Assembly: GCF_000227115.2 (NCBI RefSeq)
Contig: NC_016480.1
Location: 62,001-126,000, forward strand
From: Naumovozyma dairenensis CBS 421
Lineage: Eukaryota > Ascomycota > Saccharomycetes > Saccharomycetales > Saccharomycetaceae
DNA: 64,000 nt
Direction: 5' to 3'
Positions 1 to 11,115 of this stretch are shown here, one piece after another. How positions within the stretch are numbered: the stretch's first letter is position 1; each line of letters opens with the position of its first letter. Below the pieces are notes generated by a model. The model worked only from the letters and a program-made list of their open reading frames with translations. It made no database searches and was not told the origin of the DNA. The translations under genes were made by a program, and so were the position numbers.

Positions 1-164
1 TGATGTTCCAAGACTTGGTCTAAGTATTTTTGAGCCTTAGTTAATTCCCAACCGGAAACAGCTTGAGCAGTTTCTCTAGTGTTCTTGAAAGAAACACGTA
101 AGTAGGAACCACGGGCAGAAGCTGACTTAGCTGGGTTTGTGGAAGTAGCACCGTATCTAGCCAT
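1..164 (-). CDS. RPL17: Ribosomal protein L17 (uL22), N-terminal part, runs off the window
   Basis: Large-subunit ribosomal protein uL22, which lines the peptide exit tunnel. The minus strand reads a start codon at 164 followed by 54 codons that agree almost residue for residue with the N-terminus of yeast Rpl17 (begins MARYGATSTNPAKSASARGS). The rest lies beyond base 1. No intron is seen in the visible part; the S. cerevisiae genes have one further downstream. Its neighbour ATG27 is also the neighbour of RPL17B in S. cerevisiae, so this is probably the RPL17B position. Codon use is strongly biased, as in other highly expressed genes. Confidence 0.95.
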   Translation of the reverse strand, partial: MARYGATSTNPAKSASARGSYLRVSFKNTRETAQAVSGWELTKAQKYLDQVLEH

Positions 165-737
165 TTTTATCGATAGTTAGTTCTGTTAGGATCTTCAAAA
201 AAAAGACTATTAATTGATGGTAGTAATAGACCTTATTATTGATATATATTGTTTTGATCTAACGTTTGTTAGTGGGAGGAATATTTCAAAAGCCCAATGG
301 TGAGCCTACTTTGGAAGCTAGGCGGAGGCATAGGTAACACACTGTGGGTATTGGAAGAAGCCCTAGGCAGAGAGTCCAATTGAAAGTTTTGAAGTTTCTG
401 TCTGAAGGAAAACGTTCCCAGCCGCGCAGAATTGGAGGATCCCATCGCCTTGTGCAGACAGGAACGAGAAGTTAGGGCCAAAACTTTTTCAAATTTTTGA
501 GGAATAAAAATGTCTGGATGTTAGTTTTGGAAATAATGTGTGGGTTATTAAAATCAAGAAACGGTCGTATATTTTACTCTGGAACAAAAATTGAAATAAA
601 TTAATAAGAGGAAAAAGAATTCCGTTAAGAAAGAAACTACATTTATTTACCAAGAATGGAAGGTATCAAAATAACACACACACGTCTAGGTCAATTGATA
701 TCATAAAGATCCACCGAAAGCTCCACGTACGTGAAAA
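165..737. other. Intergenic, divergent RPL17/ATG27 promoter region
   Basis: No supported gene. The short reading frame at 269-481 has no recognisable features. The only signals are the Rap1-like sites listed separately and A/T-rich stretches near both start codons. Confidence 0.6.
508..548 (-). promoter_or_regulatory. Two Rap1-like sites upstream of RPL17
   Basis: The reverse strand carries ACATCCAGACA (about 511-521) and AACCCACACAT (about 535-545), in tandem. Both resemble the Rap1/RPG-box consensus ACACCCRYACA typical of ribosomal protein promoters, and paired sites 300-450 bp upstream of the start are common in this gene class. The assignment rests on motif resemblance only. Confidence 0.45.
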
Positions 738-1604
738 ATGAAATCAATTACTCTTAATAACCTCCTTATATTATCTTTGGTATTTTCTCCAAGTTTGGTC
801 AGTAGTATACAATGCTCTAAAGATGCCGTTTTGAAAAGGTATCAAATTAATGAATTTGCCTCTCTAGGTGAAATTGAAAGTGATACTCCTCCGAGTAAGA
901 CCACAGAGAAATGGTGGATTAATCCCTGTGAAGAAAATAATGAAGCAAATGTTAATATACCATCTGATTGTTATCATGATGATGTTAGTTGTGGTTTAGT
1001 AGAGGTGTTATTACCTGGTAAAGAAGCACTAACCACTCAAGTGATTAATTTCTCAAAGAATTTGAAATACGTAGCGGAGGAATTTGATGATAAATTATTA
1101 ATTACCTTAAAAGGTACTAAGTGGGGATCTAATACATTCGATGCAGAATTTGAATTCAGTTGTGATCCCAAATTGAAATCAGATACATTAGTGGAAACCT
1201 CCTGGCAAAGAGGTTTAATTAAATTATATGTTAATGGTCCATCTGGATGCTTGAGAGATAAGAGAGATAACGATAATGATGATAACAATAATAATAAAGA
1301 CAAAGATGATGATAACAATAGAAAGGATTCCGATAAAAAAAATGGGAATTCAGAAAAGAATAAAAGGAATGGTGGGATTTCATGGTTTTCATGGCTACTG
1401 ATATATAGTTTAATGTTTACTTTGATCTATCTTATGGTTGTTTCCTATATGAACACAAGGGGTGGATCATTTGATGATTTCCGCACAGAATTTGTTACAC
1501 GTTCCACTCAATTGCTAACATCTTTACCTGAATTCACCAAGGAAGTCATAAATAAAGTCTTAGGACGTAATGATTCTCAAAGAGGAGGTTACAGTGCAGT
1601 ATAG
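738..1604 (+). CDS. ATG27: Atg27, type I membrane protein of autophagy and Atg9 trafficking
   Basis: Single-pass membrane protein needed for Atg9 vesicle supply in autophagy and the Cvt pathway. The 288-residue product has an N-terminal signal peptide (about residues 1-23), a cysteine-bearing lumenal domain of the mannose-6-phosphate-receptor-like type, and an acidic and Asn/Lys-rich low-complexity linker (about 176-210). One transmembrane helix follows near residues 217-239, then a cytosolic tail ending in YSAV, the tyrosine sorting motif known from yeast Atg27. Length is close to the S. cerevisiae protein. It lies between RPL17 and PFD1 exactly as YJL178C does. Start: first ATG before the signal peptide. 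Confidence 0.93.
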   Translation: MKSITLNNLLILSLVFSPSLVSSIQCSKDAVLKRYQINEFASLGEIESDTPPSKTTEKWWINPCEENNEANVNIPSDCYHDDVSCGLVEVLLPGKEALTTQVINFSKNLKYVAEEFDDKLLITLKGTKWGSNTFDAEFEFSCDPKLKSDTLVETSWQRGLIKLYVNGPSGCLRDKRDNDNDDNNNNKDKDDDNNRKDSDKKNGNSEKNKRNGGISWFSWLLIYSLMFTLIYLMVVSYMNTRGGSFDDFRTEFVTRSTQLLTSLPEFTKEVINKVLGRNDSQRGGYSAV

Positions 1605-1830
1605 AAAGAAAGTAAGGAAGAAAGAATAAACACCCAGATAATGTCATGAGTATCATACAAATAGATGCTATTATACATATCTTATACAGCATAGTCTAAA
1701 TAGCGTTTTATCGAAATTAATTTCCATGCAAAATATTACGTAATTTGGTGTTTGATTTTTATTAGTTGGAGAATAATAATTATGTATATGCTAGGTATTT
1801 TTAAAGTAAGTTAAGCTCGCGTTTGATTAG

Positions 1831-2187
1831 CTATTTCTTTTGTTGTTGTTGTTGTTGATTTAAAACGGCTTTCAACCCATCTACAGTCTTTTCTACAGTT
1901 GTCTTCAAATAGTTTTGTTTTATTTCCAAAGCTTTCTTTTGATCTTTCAATAAATTTTCATCATGATTTAAATCCTTTATATATTCATTCTTCTTCTGTA
2001 AAACAAAAGCTTTCCCACATGATCTCCATACATCATCATTTGGATATGAATCTAATTCTTTAGTGGTCACTTGAGCTATCTTTTCTTGTCTTTCCAAATG
2101 AGAAAGTTGTTGATTGACAACATCTAATTGACCTTTTGATGTCCTCAAAGTAGTAGTCATTTCTTGTATTAAACTCGAACTGGACAT
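1831..2187 (-). CDS. PFD1: Prefoldin subunit 1
   Basis: Beta-type subunit of the hexameric cytosolic chaperone prefoldin, which delivers actin and tubulin to the CCT chaperonin. The protein is two long coiled-coil helices around the conserved VWRSCGKAFVLQ segment, as in yeast Pfd1. I place the start at the internal Met at 2187 (MSSSSLIQEM), because this gives a length close to the family norm. The frame stays open 12 codons further to 2223, but that extension has no counterpart in Pfd1. A short C-terminal poly-Gln run is present. Position and strand between ATG27 and ATP12 match YJL179W. Confidence 0.92.
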   Translation of the reverse strand: MSSSSLIQEMTTTLRTSKGQLDVVNQQLSHLERQEKIAQVTTKELDSYPNDDVWRSCGKAFVLQKKNEYIKDLNHDENLLKDQKKALEIKQNYLKTTVEKTVDGLKAVLNQQQQQQKK

Positions 2188-2511
2188 GATGATTGGCTTT
2201 AGATTATTAACAAACAGGAACAAGTGGCTTGCGTGTTCTTATTTGAACCTTTCAAATGATCGTTCTGATACGTTAACCTTTTAAGTACCATGATGTAGTG
2301 TAGTTATCATTGTTGTTGTTAACTGAAAAAGTTCCAAATTGAAAATTTCATGTTATAATATTTCAGTTTTTAAGGTTCCAGTAAAATAAATATTAAATCT
2401 AAAATAGAGGGCATCTAATACAGTAAGATGTTTTTGAAGAAGAGATACCTAGCGAGAGGTATTTAAATTACTGTTATAATCAAGTCAGATATTAGAATTG
2501 CCACAGGAATT
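2188..2511. other. Divergent PFD1/ATP12 promoter
   Basis: A/T-rich spacer between divergent genes. I see no further gene or clear regulatory motif. Confidence 0.5.
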
Positions 2512-3516
2512 ATGTTAAGGGTTCTGCCGGTAAGTAAAACAGTGATTGTGGGTACTGTTGGAAGGATAACCTCGAGACAACGAGGATTTTTTTCTTCCAT
2601 AGCTCCTATCAAATATAACAAATCGAATAAGAAACCCAATAGTATCAATGTGGAAGATAAATTGAAAAAAGGAGTACGCTTTTGGGAAACAGTTACATTA
2701 GATGATAAATGTATTGAGAACAAGATATTGATCAAACTTGACTCGAAACCAATTAAAACACCATCAGGATTCGATCTAAGTGTTGATAAGAATCGCCCCT
2801 TGTTGGCATATTTACTACGGCAAGAATGGGCAACATTACCTACCGTTTCAATGAAAAACACTGATCATTTACCCTTAACTTCTTTAGTTTTCCGTTGTAT
2901 TGATTTGGAGACAGCCGTTGCAAAAGGTGATAAAGATTTGATTACCAAAATTAATGCTGATCGATCTTTAATTAATGAACAATTATTACGATATTTGGAT
3001 ACTGATACCTTATTGGTATTTTCACCAAGAAATGAATTTGAAGGCGCTTTAAGATCCAAGCAGGATGAGTTATATTTACCGATAATCGCAAAAATTGAAC
3101 GTTTTTTAAATGGATTCAAATCGTCTGCAAAGAGTTGTGATATCAAACTAAGGACATTAGATGGCGAAACTGATGGGATACGTGGGAATAAACAAAACCA
3201 AGATACTAAAAATGCAGCGATTAATTATATGAAGTCTTTATCTATGTGGGATTTAGCCATTTTTGAAAGGGTTGTATTAATAACGAAATCATTTATCTGT
3301 GGGATACTCTTATTACAAAATAAATCACCATTAATTACAGCACCTTCATCCTTGAGAGATGACTTACAGATAAGTACTGAAGATATTGCCCATTTAGCCA
3401 CTTTAGAAATTTTCCACCAAACAGAAAGATGGGGTGAAGTTGAAGATACGCATGATGTAAATAAACGTGATATTAGAAGAAATATAAATGCAGCTGCTAT
3501 AGTAGCATATAAATAG
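2512..3516 (+). CDS. ATP12: Atp12, assembly chaperone for the mitochondrial F1 alpha subunit
   Basis: Mitochondrial matrix chaperone that binds the ATP synthase alpha subunit (Atp1) and allows F1 assembly. The 334-residue product starts with a basic, Ser/Arg-rich stretch that looks like a mitochondrial presequence (about residues 1-30). The conserved ATP12 core follows, including KKGVRFWETVTLD near residue 50 and the WDLAIFERV region near residue 245. Length is close to the S. cerevisiae protein. Orientation and neighbours (PFD1, MNN11) match YJL180C. Start: first ATG before the presequence. Confidence 0.94.
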   Translation: MLRVLPVSKTVIVGTVGRITSRQRGFFSSIAPIKYNKSNKKPNSINVEDKLKKGVRFWETVTLDDKCIENKILIKLDSKPIKTPSGFDLSVDKNRPLLAYLLRQEWATLPTVSMKNTDHLPLTSLVFRCIDLETAVAKGDKDLITKINADRSLINEQLLRYLDTDTLLVFSPRNEFEGALRSKQDELYLPIIAKIERFLNGFKSSAKSCDIKLRTLDGETDGIRGNKQNQDTKNAAINYMKSLSMWDLAIFERVVLITKSFICGILLLQNKSPLITAPSSLRDDLQISTEDIAHLATLEIFHQTERWGEVEDTHDVNKRDIRRNINAAAIVAYK

Positions 3517-3636
3517 GAAAAGAAAAGGATATTAGGGAAAAGGGCGTAACAACTTGTAAATAGACCATTTTATTTTATAAAAGAAGCATTACCGCGAGTA
3601 TATATTAAAATTACATTGATTTCATATTAATTTAGA

Positions 3637-4947
3637 CTACCTCTTTTTGATTTTGGAGTATAATGTGTCAATATCTCTTGCACAACTATTTCTTTCTTTA
3701 CAACCTTTCAATGAAGCTATTAAATCTCCAGTTGTATAATGGTATGAATCTGAGGATGCTTTATCAATACTTCTAGTAGAATCATATTGACTGGCTAATA
3801 ATTTTGGTATGACAAGTCCAGTTTTTTTCAAAAGCGTTGGATGCCATTGAAGAACGTGACCCATTGCAGCATGTAAATTTGCCCAATCGAAATTAACTAT
3901 AAGTGGATTATTTAAATATTCCAAAAATACTTTCCCAAATTGATCATTTGCTATTATAAAGGAACTTGAATCCAGGACACCGTCAGAACTTTGTGGTATA
4001 ATAATACTTGCATCTTCTGGATTGAAGTGATTATAAGTTCTAATATTCGATTGTGGAATGACAGGAACATTTTTCAATAATCCCAAGTCTAAAACAGAGG
4101 GTTCCAACAAATTTCTTTGCAATGAAAGATCTAGATTCATAATTAAAGAATCTTTATCCACATAGAAAATATATTTAGCTCTAGGGAATGCATGCATAGC
4201 AGCTCTCATTACAATTGGTTTAAATTTATCATAACTTTCTAAAACGTTTTGATTTTCCACTAGGGGTAAAAATTCTTGAGCCCAACGAATGTAAACACCA
4301 TATTTATGTTTTTGAGCATAATCTACTCTATTTTGAACAATCTTCACTATAGATTCTAATTCATAATTTTCGAAATCAATTAATGTTACAATGACAATTT
4401 CTGGTTCAGCTGAATTCTTACGGTATACTAATTTCCCATGATCTAAGAATGATTTTTTCACTAGAAGAACTTGATCATTTGTCTTTTTCTTTTCATCATC
4501 TGTTAATGGTTTATCATCTGGTTTTAATACAAATTTTTTGGTACCATCCATTTCATGTCTTTGGATATAGAGACTATTGATACCAACCTCTTTTAATACG
4601 GGGGCATGTTCCACATGAGGGAAAATTAAACGACTTGAAGCAGGTAATTCATGTATATACAATCCATGTTCTGGAGTATGTGATGAACGTGATGATATTG
4701 AAGAAGGATAAAACAATTTTGAAAAAATGTATAGTGTCAATATGAATGTTGTGATTAAAGAAAGGATCTTGACATTAAATTTCCTCTTAATGTTTAACCA
4801 TATTTTATTATTTCGTGGTACAGAATTTGATAAACCTAAGAACCAAGATGAAGCACTTGAATCATTGTTGAAAGTTTGATTTTTCACGTTTGATTTGGGC
4901 TTAAAGACCATTCTTATGACAGCTATGACAGCAAATATCAGTAACAA
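3637..4947 (-). CDS. MNN11: Alpha-1,6-mannosyltransferase subunit of Golgi M-Pol II
   Basis: Golgi glycosyltransferase (family GT34) acting with Mnn9, Anp1, Mnn10 and Hoc1 to elongate the N-glycan mannan backbone. The 436-residue protein is type II: short cytosolic tail, one signal-anchor helix near residues 59-80, then a lumenal catalytic domain. A DxD-type nucleotide-sugar and metal binding motif is visible as FYVDKDSLIMN around residue 262. Gene order MNN11-GON7 matches YJL183W-YJL184W, which favours MNN11 over its relative MNN10. It converges with ATP12 (120 bp between stops). The N-terminal start is plausible but not forced. Confidence 0.9.
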   Translation of the reverse strand: MLLIFAVIAVIRMVFKPKSNVKNQTFNNDSSASSWFLGLSNSVPRNNKIWLNIKRKFNVKILSLITTFILTLYIFSKLFYPSSISSRSSHTPEHGLYIHELPASSRLIFPHVEHAPVLKEVGINSLYIQRHEMDGTKKFVLKPDDKPLTDDEKKKTNDQVLLVKKSFLDHGKLVYRKNSAEPEIVIVTLIDFENYELESIVKIVQNRVDYAQKHKYGVYIRWAQEFLPLVENQNVLESYDKFKPIVMRAAMHAFPRAKYIFYVDKDSLIMNLDLSLQRNLLEPSVLDLGLLKNVPVIPQSNIRTYNHFNPEDASIIIPQSSDGVLDSSSFIIANDQFGKVFLEYLNNPLIVNFDWANLHAAMGHVLQWHPTLLKKTGLVIPKLLASQYDSTRSIDKASSDSYHYTTGDLIASLKGCKERNSCARDIDTLYSKIKKR

Positions 4948-5577
4948 ACCGGCAAGTACTCTGAAATCTTCCAGATATAGGCCTGCATTGACTGGTATAA
5001 ATATAAATATAGATCAGATAACTCTATTAAGATTTAACGTTCATCATCACCTTTACCAACTTCTTACGTATTATTTATTATTTGTTTATTTTCCATATTT
5101 TTCAGCCGTAGCAAACGACGAAACTCGAAAATTGTTCTGTCTGGAAAACACCACAAAAATATGTAATTAGTTCATTCTTATATAATGTCAGAACTATCCT
5201 GAGAGTTTGTTTTTATATGAGATTGACAGGTTCAATCATGTAATATATTATAGTATTTTAGAATTGCTTTTATATGTATATATAGTTAGTCCGAGTTCTG
5301 TATTTTAGTTTTAGATGCATTCCCTTAAGGAAGTACTTGTGTACGTCTTCAGCAGTAAAGCGTTGGTCATCCATAAGTAATATAATCAATGAGATCTTAA
5401 ATGGACTGTAGCAGCGATTTCATATGACGATTGCTTGCTTTTTTTTTGCAAATCCAAACATAGTCTTATCAAAAAGTTAAAATAGAAGGCAACAATGCAA
5501 CGAGTCATCAGATGAACAGTATTTTTCTTCATATTTGTTTCTTACTAGTTCTAATTCGAGATTTCTTCCTTACCCTT
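4948..5577. other. Intergenic between MNN11 and GON7
   Basis: About 630 bp holding the MNN11 promoter and the GON7 3' end. The reading frame at 4895-5170 overlaps the MNN11 start and has no protein-like features. I see nothing else. Confidence 0.5.
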
Positions 5578-5988
5578 TTACTTGCCTTCATCTTCGTCCT
5601 CCTCATCTCCGTCACCTCCATCTAACAGCTCATTTATTTCTTCATCAATTCTTTTTTCCTCTTCTTCAGAATGCAATTTTATTTTCTTCTTTTTGGCCAA
5701 TTCCATTTGTTCAGTTAAGAATATATTAATATCATCTTGTAATCCAGTCAAATGCATTCTCAACTTACTTAATTCCGTATAGTGAGGTTCCACATCAGAT
5801 GATGATCCTGAAAGAAGTTTAGGATCAGATGGTCTATCCCTATCAATTTGACCTGCATTCAAAACATGTTCACTGGGACCCGTAGTCATCCCATTTGTTG
5901 TTTGATACCTTTTGTCATTAACGTCTATTGTGAAATGTAATTCTGGAATATCTGGAGATGAATATTTGGCGGTTATAAGATCTCCCAT
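5578..5988 (-). CDS. GON7: Gon7, fungal subunit of the KEOPS/EKC tRNA-modification complex
   Basis: Small fungal KEOPS subunit that binds Pcc1 and supports Kae1 in making t6A37 on ANN-decoding tRNAs; also linked to telomere maintenance. The 136-residue product keeps the TTGPSEHVLNAGQIDRD segment near residues 35-52, a helical middle (LTGLQDDINIFLTEQMELAKKKK) and the acidic tail beginning INELLDGGDGDE. These are the recognisable parts of yeast Gon7. It is slightly longer than the S. cerevisiae protein. Next to MNN11 as in YJL184W. The start at 5988 is the only in-frame ATG that fits. Confidence 0.92.
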   Translation of the reverse strand: MGDLITAKYSSPDIPELHFTIDVNDKRYQTTNGMTTGPSEHVLNAGQIDRDRPSDPKLLSGSSSDVEPHYTELSKLRMHLTGLQDDINIFLTEQMELAKKKKIKLHSEEEEKRIDEEINELLDGGDGDEEDEDEGK

Positions 5989-7298
5989 ATTGTTTTGTAC
6001 GTGTTTTTTTGCTTATTATATCTGAAACTCTTCGTTATTTCAATTAGCTATATATATATATATATCCAGTTATGTCTTGAATGTACTCTTTTTATCAAGA
6101 TAGTTGATGATGATTTTCTGGAAAAGTCTTGTTCTTTCAAACTGAAAAGTTTATGTAACTGTAGGTACGTAAGTACGTACATAGTTAAGGCGTCACGTGG
6201 AGAATTTATTCTGTATCGTTTCACTCATAAAAAGCTGGTGAAGTGACACACTGCATAGTCCACTTTAGAAAAAGCAAGAGGCAAAAATAATAACATAAAC
6301 TAGATCAGTAACAGTTAGCTGTTAGCTTTTCCATGTGACTGACGTAAAAGGTACAATTTTTGAGGAAGGATTATGCTCTTGCTGGATGATAAAATTAGTT
6401 TTATAATCCTTTAGTAAAAAAAAATTAGTTGAATTTGCGATACGGTATATAAACAAAATAAAACAAAGAAAATTGCAAGGGTTGGAATATAAGTATAAGA
6501 TAAACAGGTGTTCAAATTGGAGCCTAGCTTGACTTACAATTTTGACCCCTCGAAAGGTCAAATATGGCGTAGTATCATCAGTGACCATATTCTTAGAGAA
6601 GATTTGAATATTGGTGAAAGAAAATACAAATAAATCTTTCGATAAAAAATTCACTCTGGTTGGTATCAAATAAATTACAGCCTCAACCTTATGTATGAGT
6701 GAGATACCTAACCCCTTGAAGCAGATTTGGAAGTTTTGAGATGGAAAAATAAACAAAAAACTGTTCAGCCACACATTTACGTAATTTTTTTTCAGTACGT
6801 GGACATTCTCTTCTTCGCTATTACTATCATTACTATTATTGAATAGAACGACAAACGACAACGATGAGATCCACGACTTATATCTTGAATATACATGTCT
6901 ACATATTCTTAGAGAATGGCTGAATCTGTGGAATGGATCCTTGGTTATTGCGATATGACGTTATTTTTACTATACGCTTTAATTCTTTGCAAGAGCTAGA
7001 AGGAAGATCCACAGTTTTTAATGTACGCAGAAGCATCATTGCGAATCCTTTCTTCACAATTCCTTGATAAAACCATGGCGTCTTTCACTTGGAATATTTA
7101 AATGCGAGATACACCTTGTTTCTTGGATTTTGTTGATACACCTAATGACTCATTATATTAGCCTTAGCAACATATTTTTAACTTGGCTTTTATTAAAAAG
7201 ACATTGTAGATCTTAATTCAACGTTTTTAATTATTTCCTACCAACTTTAAATGGAAATTGATGAAGTAAAAACCTAGTCTATAATTAGCGATATCAAG
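5989..7298. other. 1.3-kb intergenic at the place where MNN5 might be expected
   Basis: In S. cerevisiae MNN5 (YJL186W) lies close by, between ATG36 and SWE1. No MNN5 or remnant is recognisable here or on the other side of ATG36. A 179-codon minus-strand frame (6322-6861) is the longest open frame but looks like AT-rich noncoding DNA. An (AT)n run lies at about 6048-6065. Otherwise I see nothing. Confidence 0.5.
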
Positions 7299-8015
7299 AT
7301 GAGTTTTTTCAATCAACCAAGCAGACAAGGAATTAAGGGAACCCCATTCCAGCAAGTTTCTGAAAATGGAAGTGGAACTGACACTATAATAAGAGAAGAA
7401 TCGTTCATACTACCCCTGGAGGAAGAACAAGAGTTTATTATCAATAATCCATCTCGTAATACATCCCATTTTCTTATAATTGATAACAACAGTCCTAAGA
7501 TTGATACCCTAAGTACTGATAGTGAAGAGTCCATTACAGGTATCATTAGTGCAAGAACTTCTGAAGAGTTTTCAATATTATCAAGTAGCGCTCAATCCCC
7601 TGAACTGAAATACAACAAAGAACTTGATACCATTGAAAATGTATTGAAAGAAAATGAGGAGAAGACATCCCTAGAAGCTGTACCTCTACATGGTTACCAT
7701 TTTCTTGATACTGAAGAAAATAATAAGAATTTGAGGTCTATTCTTACACAAGAACAACTTACTTTGTTAAACAAATTTCGCACTGAATTGTATTCACTTT
7801 TAAAACGTTCAAGAAGAAAAAACGATCATCAGTCCCCTAACCGAAAGTATCCTGACATACCATCTTTATTCTCAAACAGACACCTAATCTTGAAGTGTTC
7901 CATTTTATTATTCCATGACCAACAAAGACAATTTATTTCATGTAACAAAAGAGAACCGTTTATAAATAATTATTTATATTCAAGTTCACTCTCCACTGTA
8001 TCACTTGGGGAATGA
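7299..8015 (+). CDS. ATG36: Probable Atg36, pexophagy receptor
   Basis: Candidate receptor linking peroxisomes to the autophagy machinery through Atg8 and Atg11. The 238-residue product has no membrane segment and is acidic and Ser-rich in its first half. It has short motifs of the type expected for such a receptor: a hydrophobic core within acidic residues (EEQEFIINN, about residues 47-55) that could be an Atg8-interacting motif, and serines in acidic context near DTLSTDSEES that could be phosphorylated for Atg11 binding. Sequence similarity to yeast Atg36 is weak, as expected for this fast-evolving protein. The call rests mainly on position and strand next to GON7 (YJL184W-YJL185C). Confidence 0.65.
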   Translation: MSFFNQPSRQGIKGTPFQQVSENGSGTDTIIREESFILPLEEEQEFIINNPSRNTSHFLIIDNNSPKIDTLSTDSEESITGIISARTSEEFSILSSSAQSPELKYNKELDTIENVLKENEEKTSLEAVPLHGYHFLDTEENNKNLRSILTQEQLTLLNKFRTELYSLLKRSRRKNDHQSPNRKYPDIPSLFSNRHLILKCSILLFHDQQRQFISCNKREPFINNYLYSSSLSTVSLGE

Positions 8016-8400
8016 TGGAGATAAGATGTATATATAAAAAATCATACTAATATTCAATCTTTAATTCATTTATAAGGTGTTGTCTATACACTTTTACATA
8101 CCAGACCCATCATAATTAAGTCTAGATAAACAAAGAAAACACACATAGGGGATATCGAACATTTTAATAATACAAAGTAAATATAATTTTTTTTTTTTTT
8201 TTTTTTTCGATTTCTTTTGGCAACATTTCATCATTACGTAATATTCTTCTGCTTTTCCAGGACTGTAATCCATTATGCCAAACCATAATAGTTTCCTGCA
8301 GTTAATGTTCTCGAAGTATTAACAGAGTTCCAATTACTGCCGAAAGGATCAGATACATCTAATTCTTGAGATTCTAAACTTAAATCGCTACCAATACCCT
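8016..8400. other. Convergent ATG36/SYP1 3' region
   Basis: Contains a homopolymer T run at about 8188-8207 and A/T-rich 3'-end-like sequence. No gene seen. Confidence 0.5.
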
Positions 8401-9277
8401 TCATAATATTAATATTTTTTGATTACTACGAATAGTAAATTTAGTAATGACACCTCTAGGAGATTCCCTTGCAAGACCATTAGTTAAAAATCTTGCAATT
8501 AATCTTTCACCCGTAGAATTTCTCTTCAAAACCAATGGTTCTTTAAATCTCCATGTAATTCTTCTCTTTTCTTTATTAAATGAACCTTGAGGTTTAGAAA
8601 GTGCACTTGTTGCTTCCAAATCAACATTATCATCACTAGCACCATTAGCACCTTCAATGGAAACGAAAACGACAAGATCTTCTAGTATTAATGAATCAAT
8701 TTCGTCAGGAACCATTGGTGAGATTTTAATAGTCAATACAACACTTGCCTGATGATTCTCAAATTTCCAAACAGGTTGAATAGTAATTGGTGGAATTACT
8801 TTTTCATTTTGTTTAATGGAATATTTCAAAGCACCTAAAGTTCTTGAATTAATAAATTCAGGATTAATCTTGAAAGTTTCTTTACATTCTTCATTACTTT
8901 CTTGAATCTTTTCCATGAATGCTTGATTTAAGATCATTGCATCGAAATTATCACTATTATTGATCTTTAAATTAATTCCGATGGGCAAAGGTGTATTCAT
9001 TATTGAGTTGGGGATATAAGTTAGAGCAATTTCACCAATTAATTGACAATCTTGAATGATACCTTCTTTGAATGATGCATTAATAACTTCCGCTATGGAA
9101 GCATTCAAACCAAAGGTAGATTGTGATGATGTTTCTTCTAATGTGGCATGTTGGAATACCGATTGACCAGTTAATTGTAAAGTTGATGAAGATCCTGTTG
9201 CTTGCGGATTTAAAATATTTAATTCACCAGTCATTTGAACAGGTAACTTTGACTGTATTGTAGATGATGCAGGTTGC

Positions 9278-9308
<31 letters not shown>

Positions 9309-9412
9309 GCTGTTGTTGATTAGCATATATTTGTGAATTTCTTGATTGAGAAAGCTTTCTTGAAGGTGGGACAGCAGGAGCATGGATATGCATTGGCTTA
9401 TTATCGACATAA

Positions 9413-9464
<52 letters not shown>

Positions 9465-11115
9465 GCTGTTGTACTTGTGATTGTGGTTCAGTTGGCAAAG
9501 GCTTATTCTTCATTTGTGGTTGTAATGGGGGTTGAGACATTGATAAATTGTTGCTATTGTTTGAAACAGGGGTAATTGGGGATTCAGAAATTGGAGGAGT
9601 TTGCCCCATATGAAGCTGTTGTTTTTGTCTTCCGACTGATGGAGACATAGAATGTTGTGCTCTTGTAAGCGGAGGAGACAAAGGTTGTTGTTGCACGGTA
9701 GCAGTGGCCGGCGCCGGTTGTTGCATCTTTTGTTGGGACATCGATTCCTCTTTAATGACATTATAGTTAAATTGATTATTTCTGTTCGGAGAAGTAAATG
9801 TATTATTTCTTGAAGTATCCGGATTAGTTGTAGTACTTGTCGTTGACGTGAACGTTGCACGGCGGCTACTACTATTAGTGTTATTATTATTAACCAATGT
9901 GGATGATCTCCTTGAAATTGTACCACTGTTAGTTGAATTTGGAGTAGACTCTCTCTTTGATTCAGGGATATTCGAAGTAGTAGATGGTGGTAATGGAGTT
10001 GAATTAGCTATAAACTGCGATTTCCTATTTTTCAAACCGAAGATGGAGCCCATTTTCGACCTTAGCTTATGATTTGATTTCTTTGGTTTTAAAGATTGAT
10101 TATTTGAAGAATCCGAGAATTCATTATTCAACAAATCATGGTGTACTACAGTTGAAGAAGAAGTGAAACGATGTCCCAAATTACCAAATGTACTCTTTCT
10201 TTTAGATTTGTGATCAGTTTGGTTACTCTCATTTTTTGCCATTTGTTCTTGCTGTTGCAAGGGGTTTTGACGTTGTTGTTGTTCGGGTACGTTTTTGTTA
10301 TGGTCCAATAATGGCTTGAAATCATAATTCGTTGCCTCTTGAGCAAAACGATCTATTTCCTTTTCAGGATCGAATTCCAAGAACTTTGTCATAACAGTTT
10401 CACATTGATTTGTTGTATTTAAAAGATAATCACTAAACCCAGTTTGATAAGTTAATAAACAGTCTTTTAATAATTGTAATCTATTATAATCAATATTCTC
10501 AAATAATTCAAAAAGGTATGGAACTTCTTGGTCCCATTGTTGATTTGCTTGTTGCAAATTATTTTGTGAATCGTTACTAGATTTAGAATAATGATCTATC
10601 GATGCAGCAATTTGAGTCAATTTAGAATGTAGTTTCTTACTTTCATTCCAACTTGAATTATTTTCTGTTGAATCTTTCAAATTTTTTACCACTTGCTTTG
10701 ATAAGACGTTCTTAAATTCTAATGTGGAGTTCAAGTCATTTTTCAATTCGGCAATCACTGTAGTCCATAAAGGTTTCAATTCACCTAACAAATCAAAATC
10801 AAAATTTTCTAATTCCTTTTCTGTTAAGACAGAATTTTCCAATAATTGTTGATTTAATAAAACGGACAAATCTTGATTTTCTACAATTATCTTTCTTAGT
10901 TGTTGAGCATAGTTTTTTTTCAGGTTAGCGATTTCGTTGAAGAAAAGATAGAATATCTTGTTTATTAGCTTAGCTTGTGATAATCTGATTCTGATTGTTT
11001 CTGTTGCTTCATAAGGTTGTTTAGAAATCAAAATGGAGTCCGCATATTTTGTTCTTTGAACAGGGATGTTCCTAGTATTAGTTGTGTTACCGCTATTGTT
11101 ATAATCGGTAGACAT
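8401..11115 (-). CDS. SYP1: Syp1, F-BAR endocytic adaptor
   Basis: Early endocytic-site protein (FCHo/Syp1 family) that binds membranes and cargo, restrains Arp2/3 and influences septins. The N-terminal F-BAR domain (about residues 22-270) begins with RTKYADSILISKQPYEATET, almost identical to yeast Syp1. A long Ser/Thr/Pro/Gln-rich linker follows, with two pure polyglutamine tracts (about residues 548-567 and 599-614), then a C-terminal mu-homology domain (about 640-904). Length 904 against roughly 870 in S. cerevisiae, the difference being in the linker. In S. cerevisiae SYP1 lies on chromosome III; here it sits between ATG36 and SWE1, interleaved with chromosome X genes. Confidence 0.95.
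9273..9474 (-). repeat. Two CAG/CAA-type (polyglutamine) repeats inside SYP1
   Basis: On the plus strand these read as long ttg/ctg runs at about 9273-9320 and 9413-9474. They encode uninterrupted glutamine tracts in the disordered linker of Syp1. Such tracts vary in length between strains. Confidence 0.85.

Noticed and set aside
6322..6861. 179-codon minus-strand reading frame between GON7 and ATG36
   Set aside because: Composition is that of AT-rich noncoding DNA (many Phe, Asn, Ile, Leu), with no domain, no syntenic counterpart and no codon bias.
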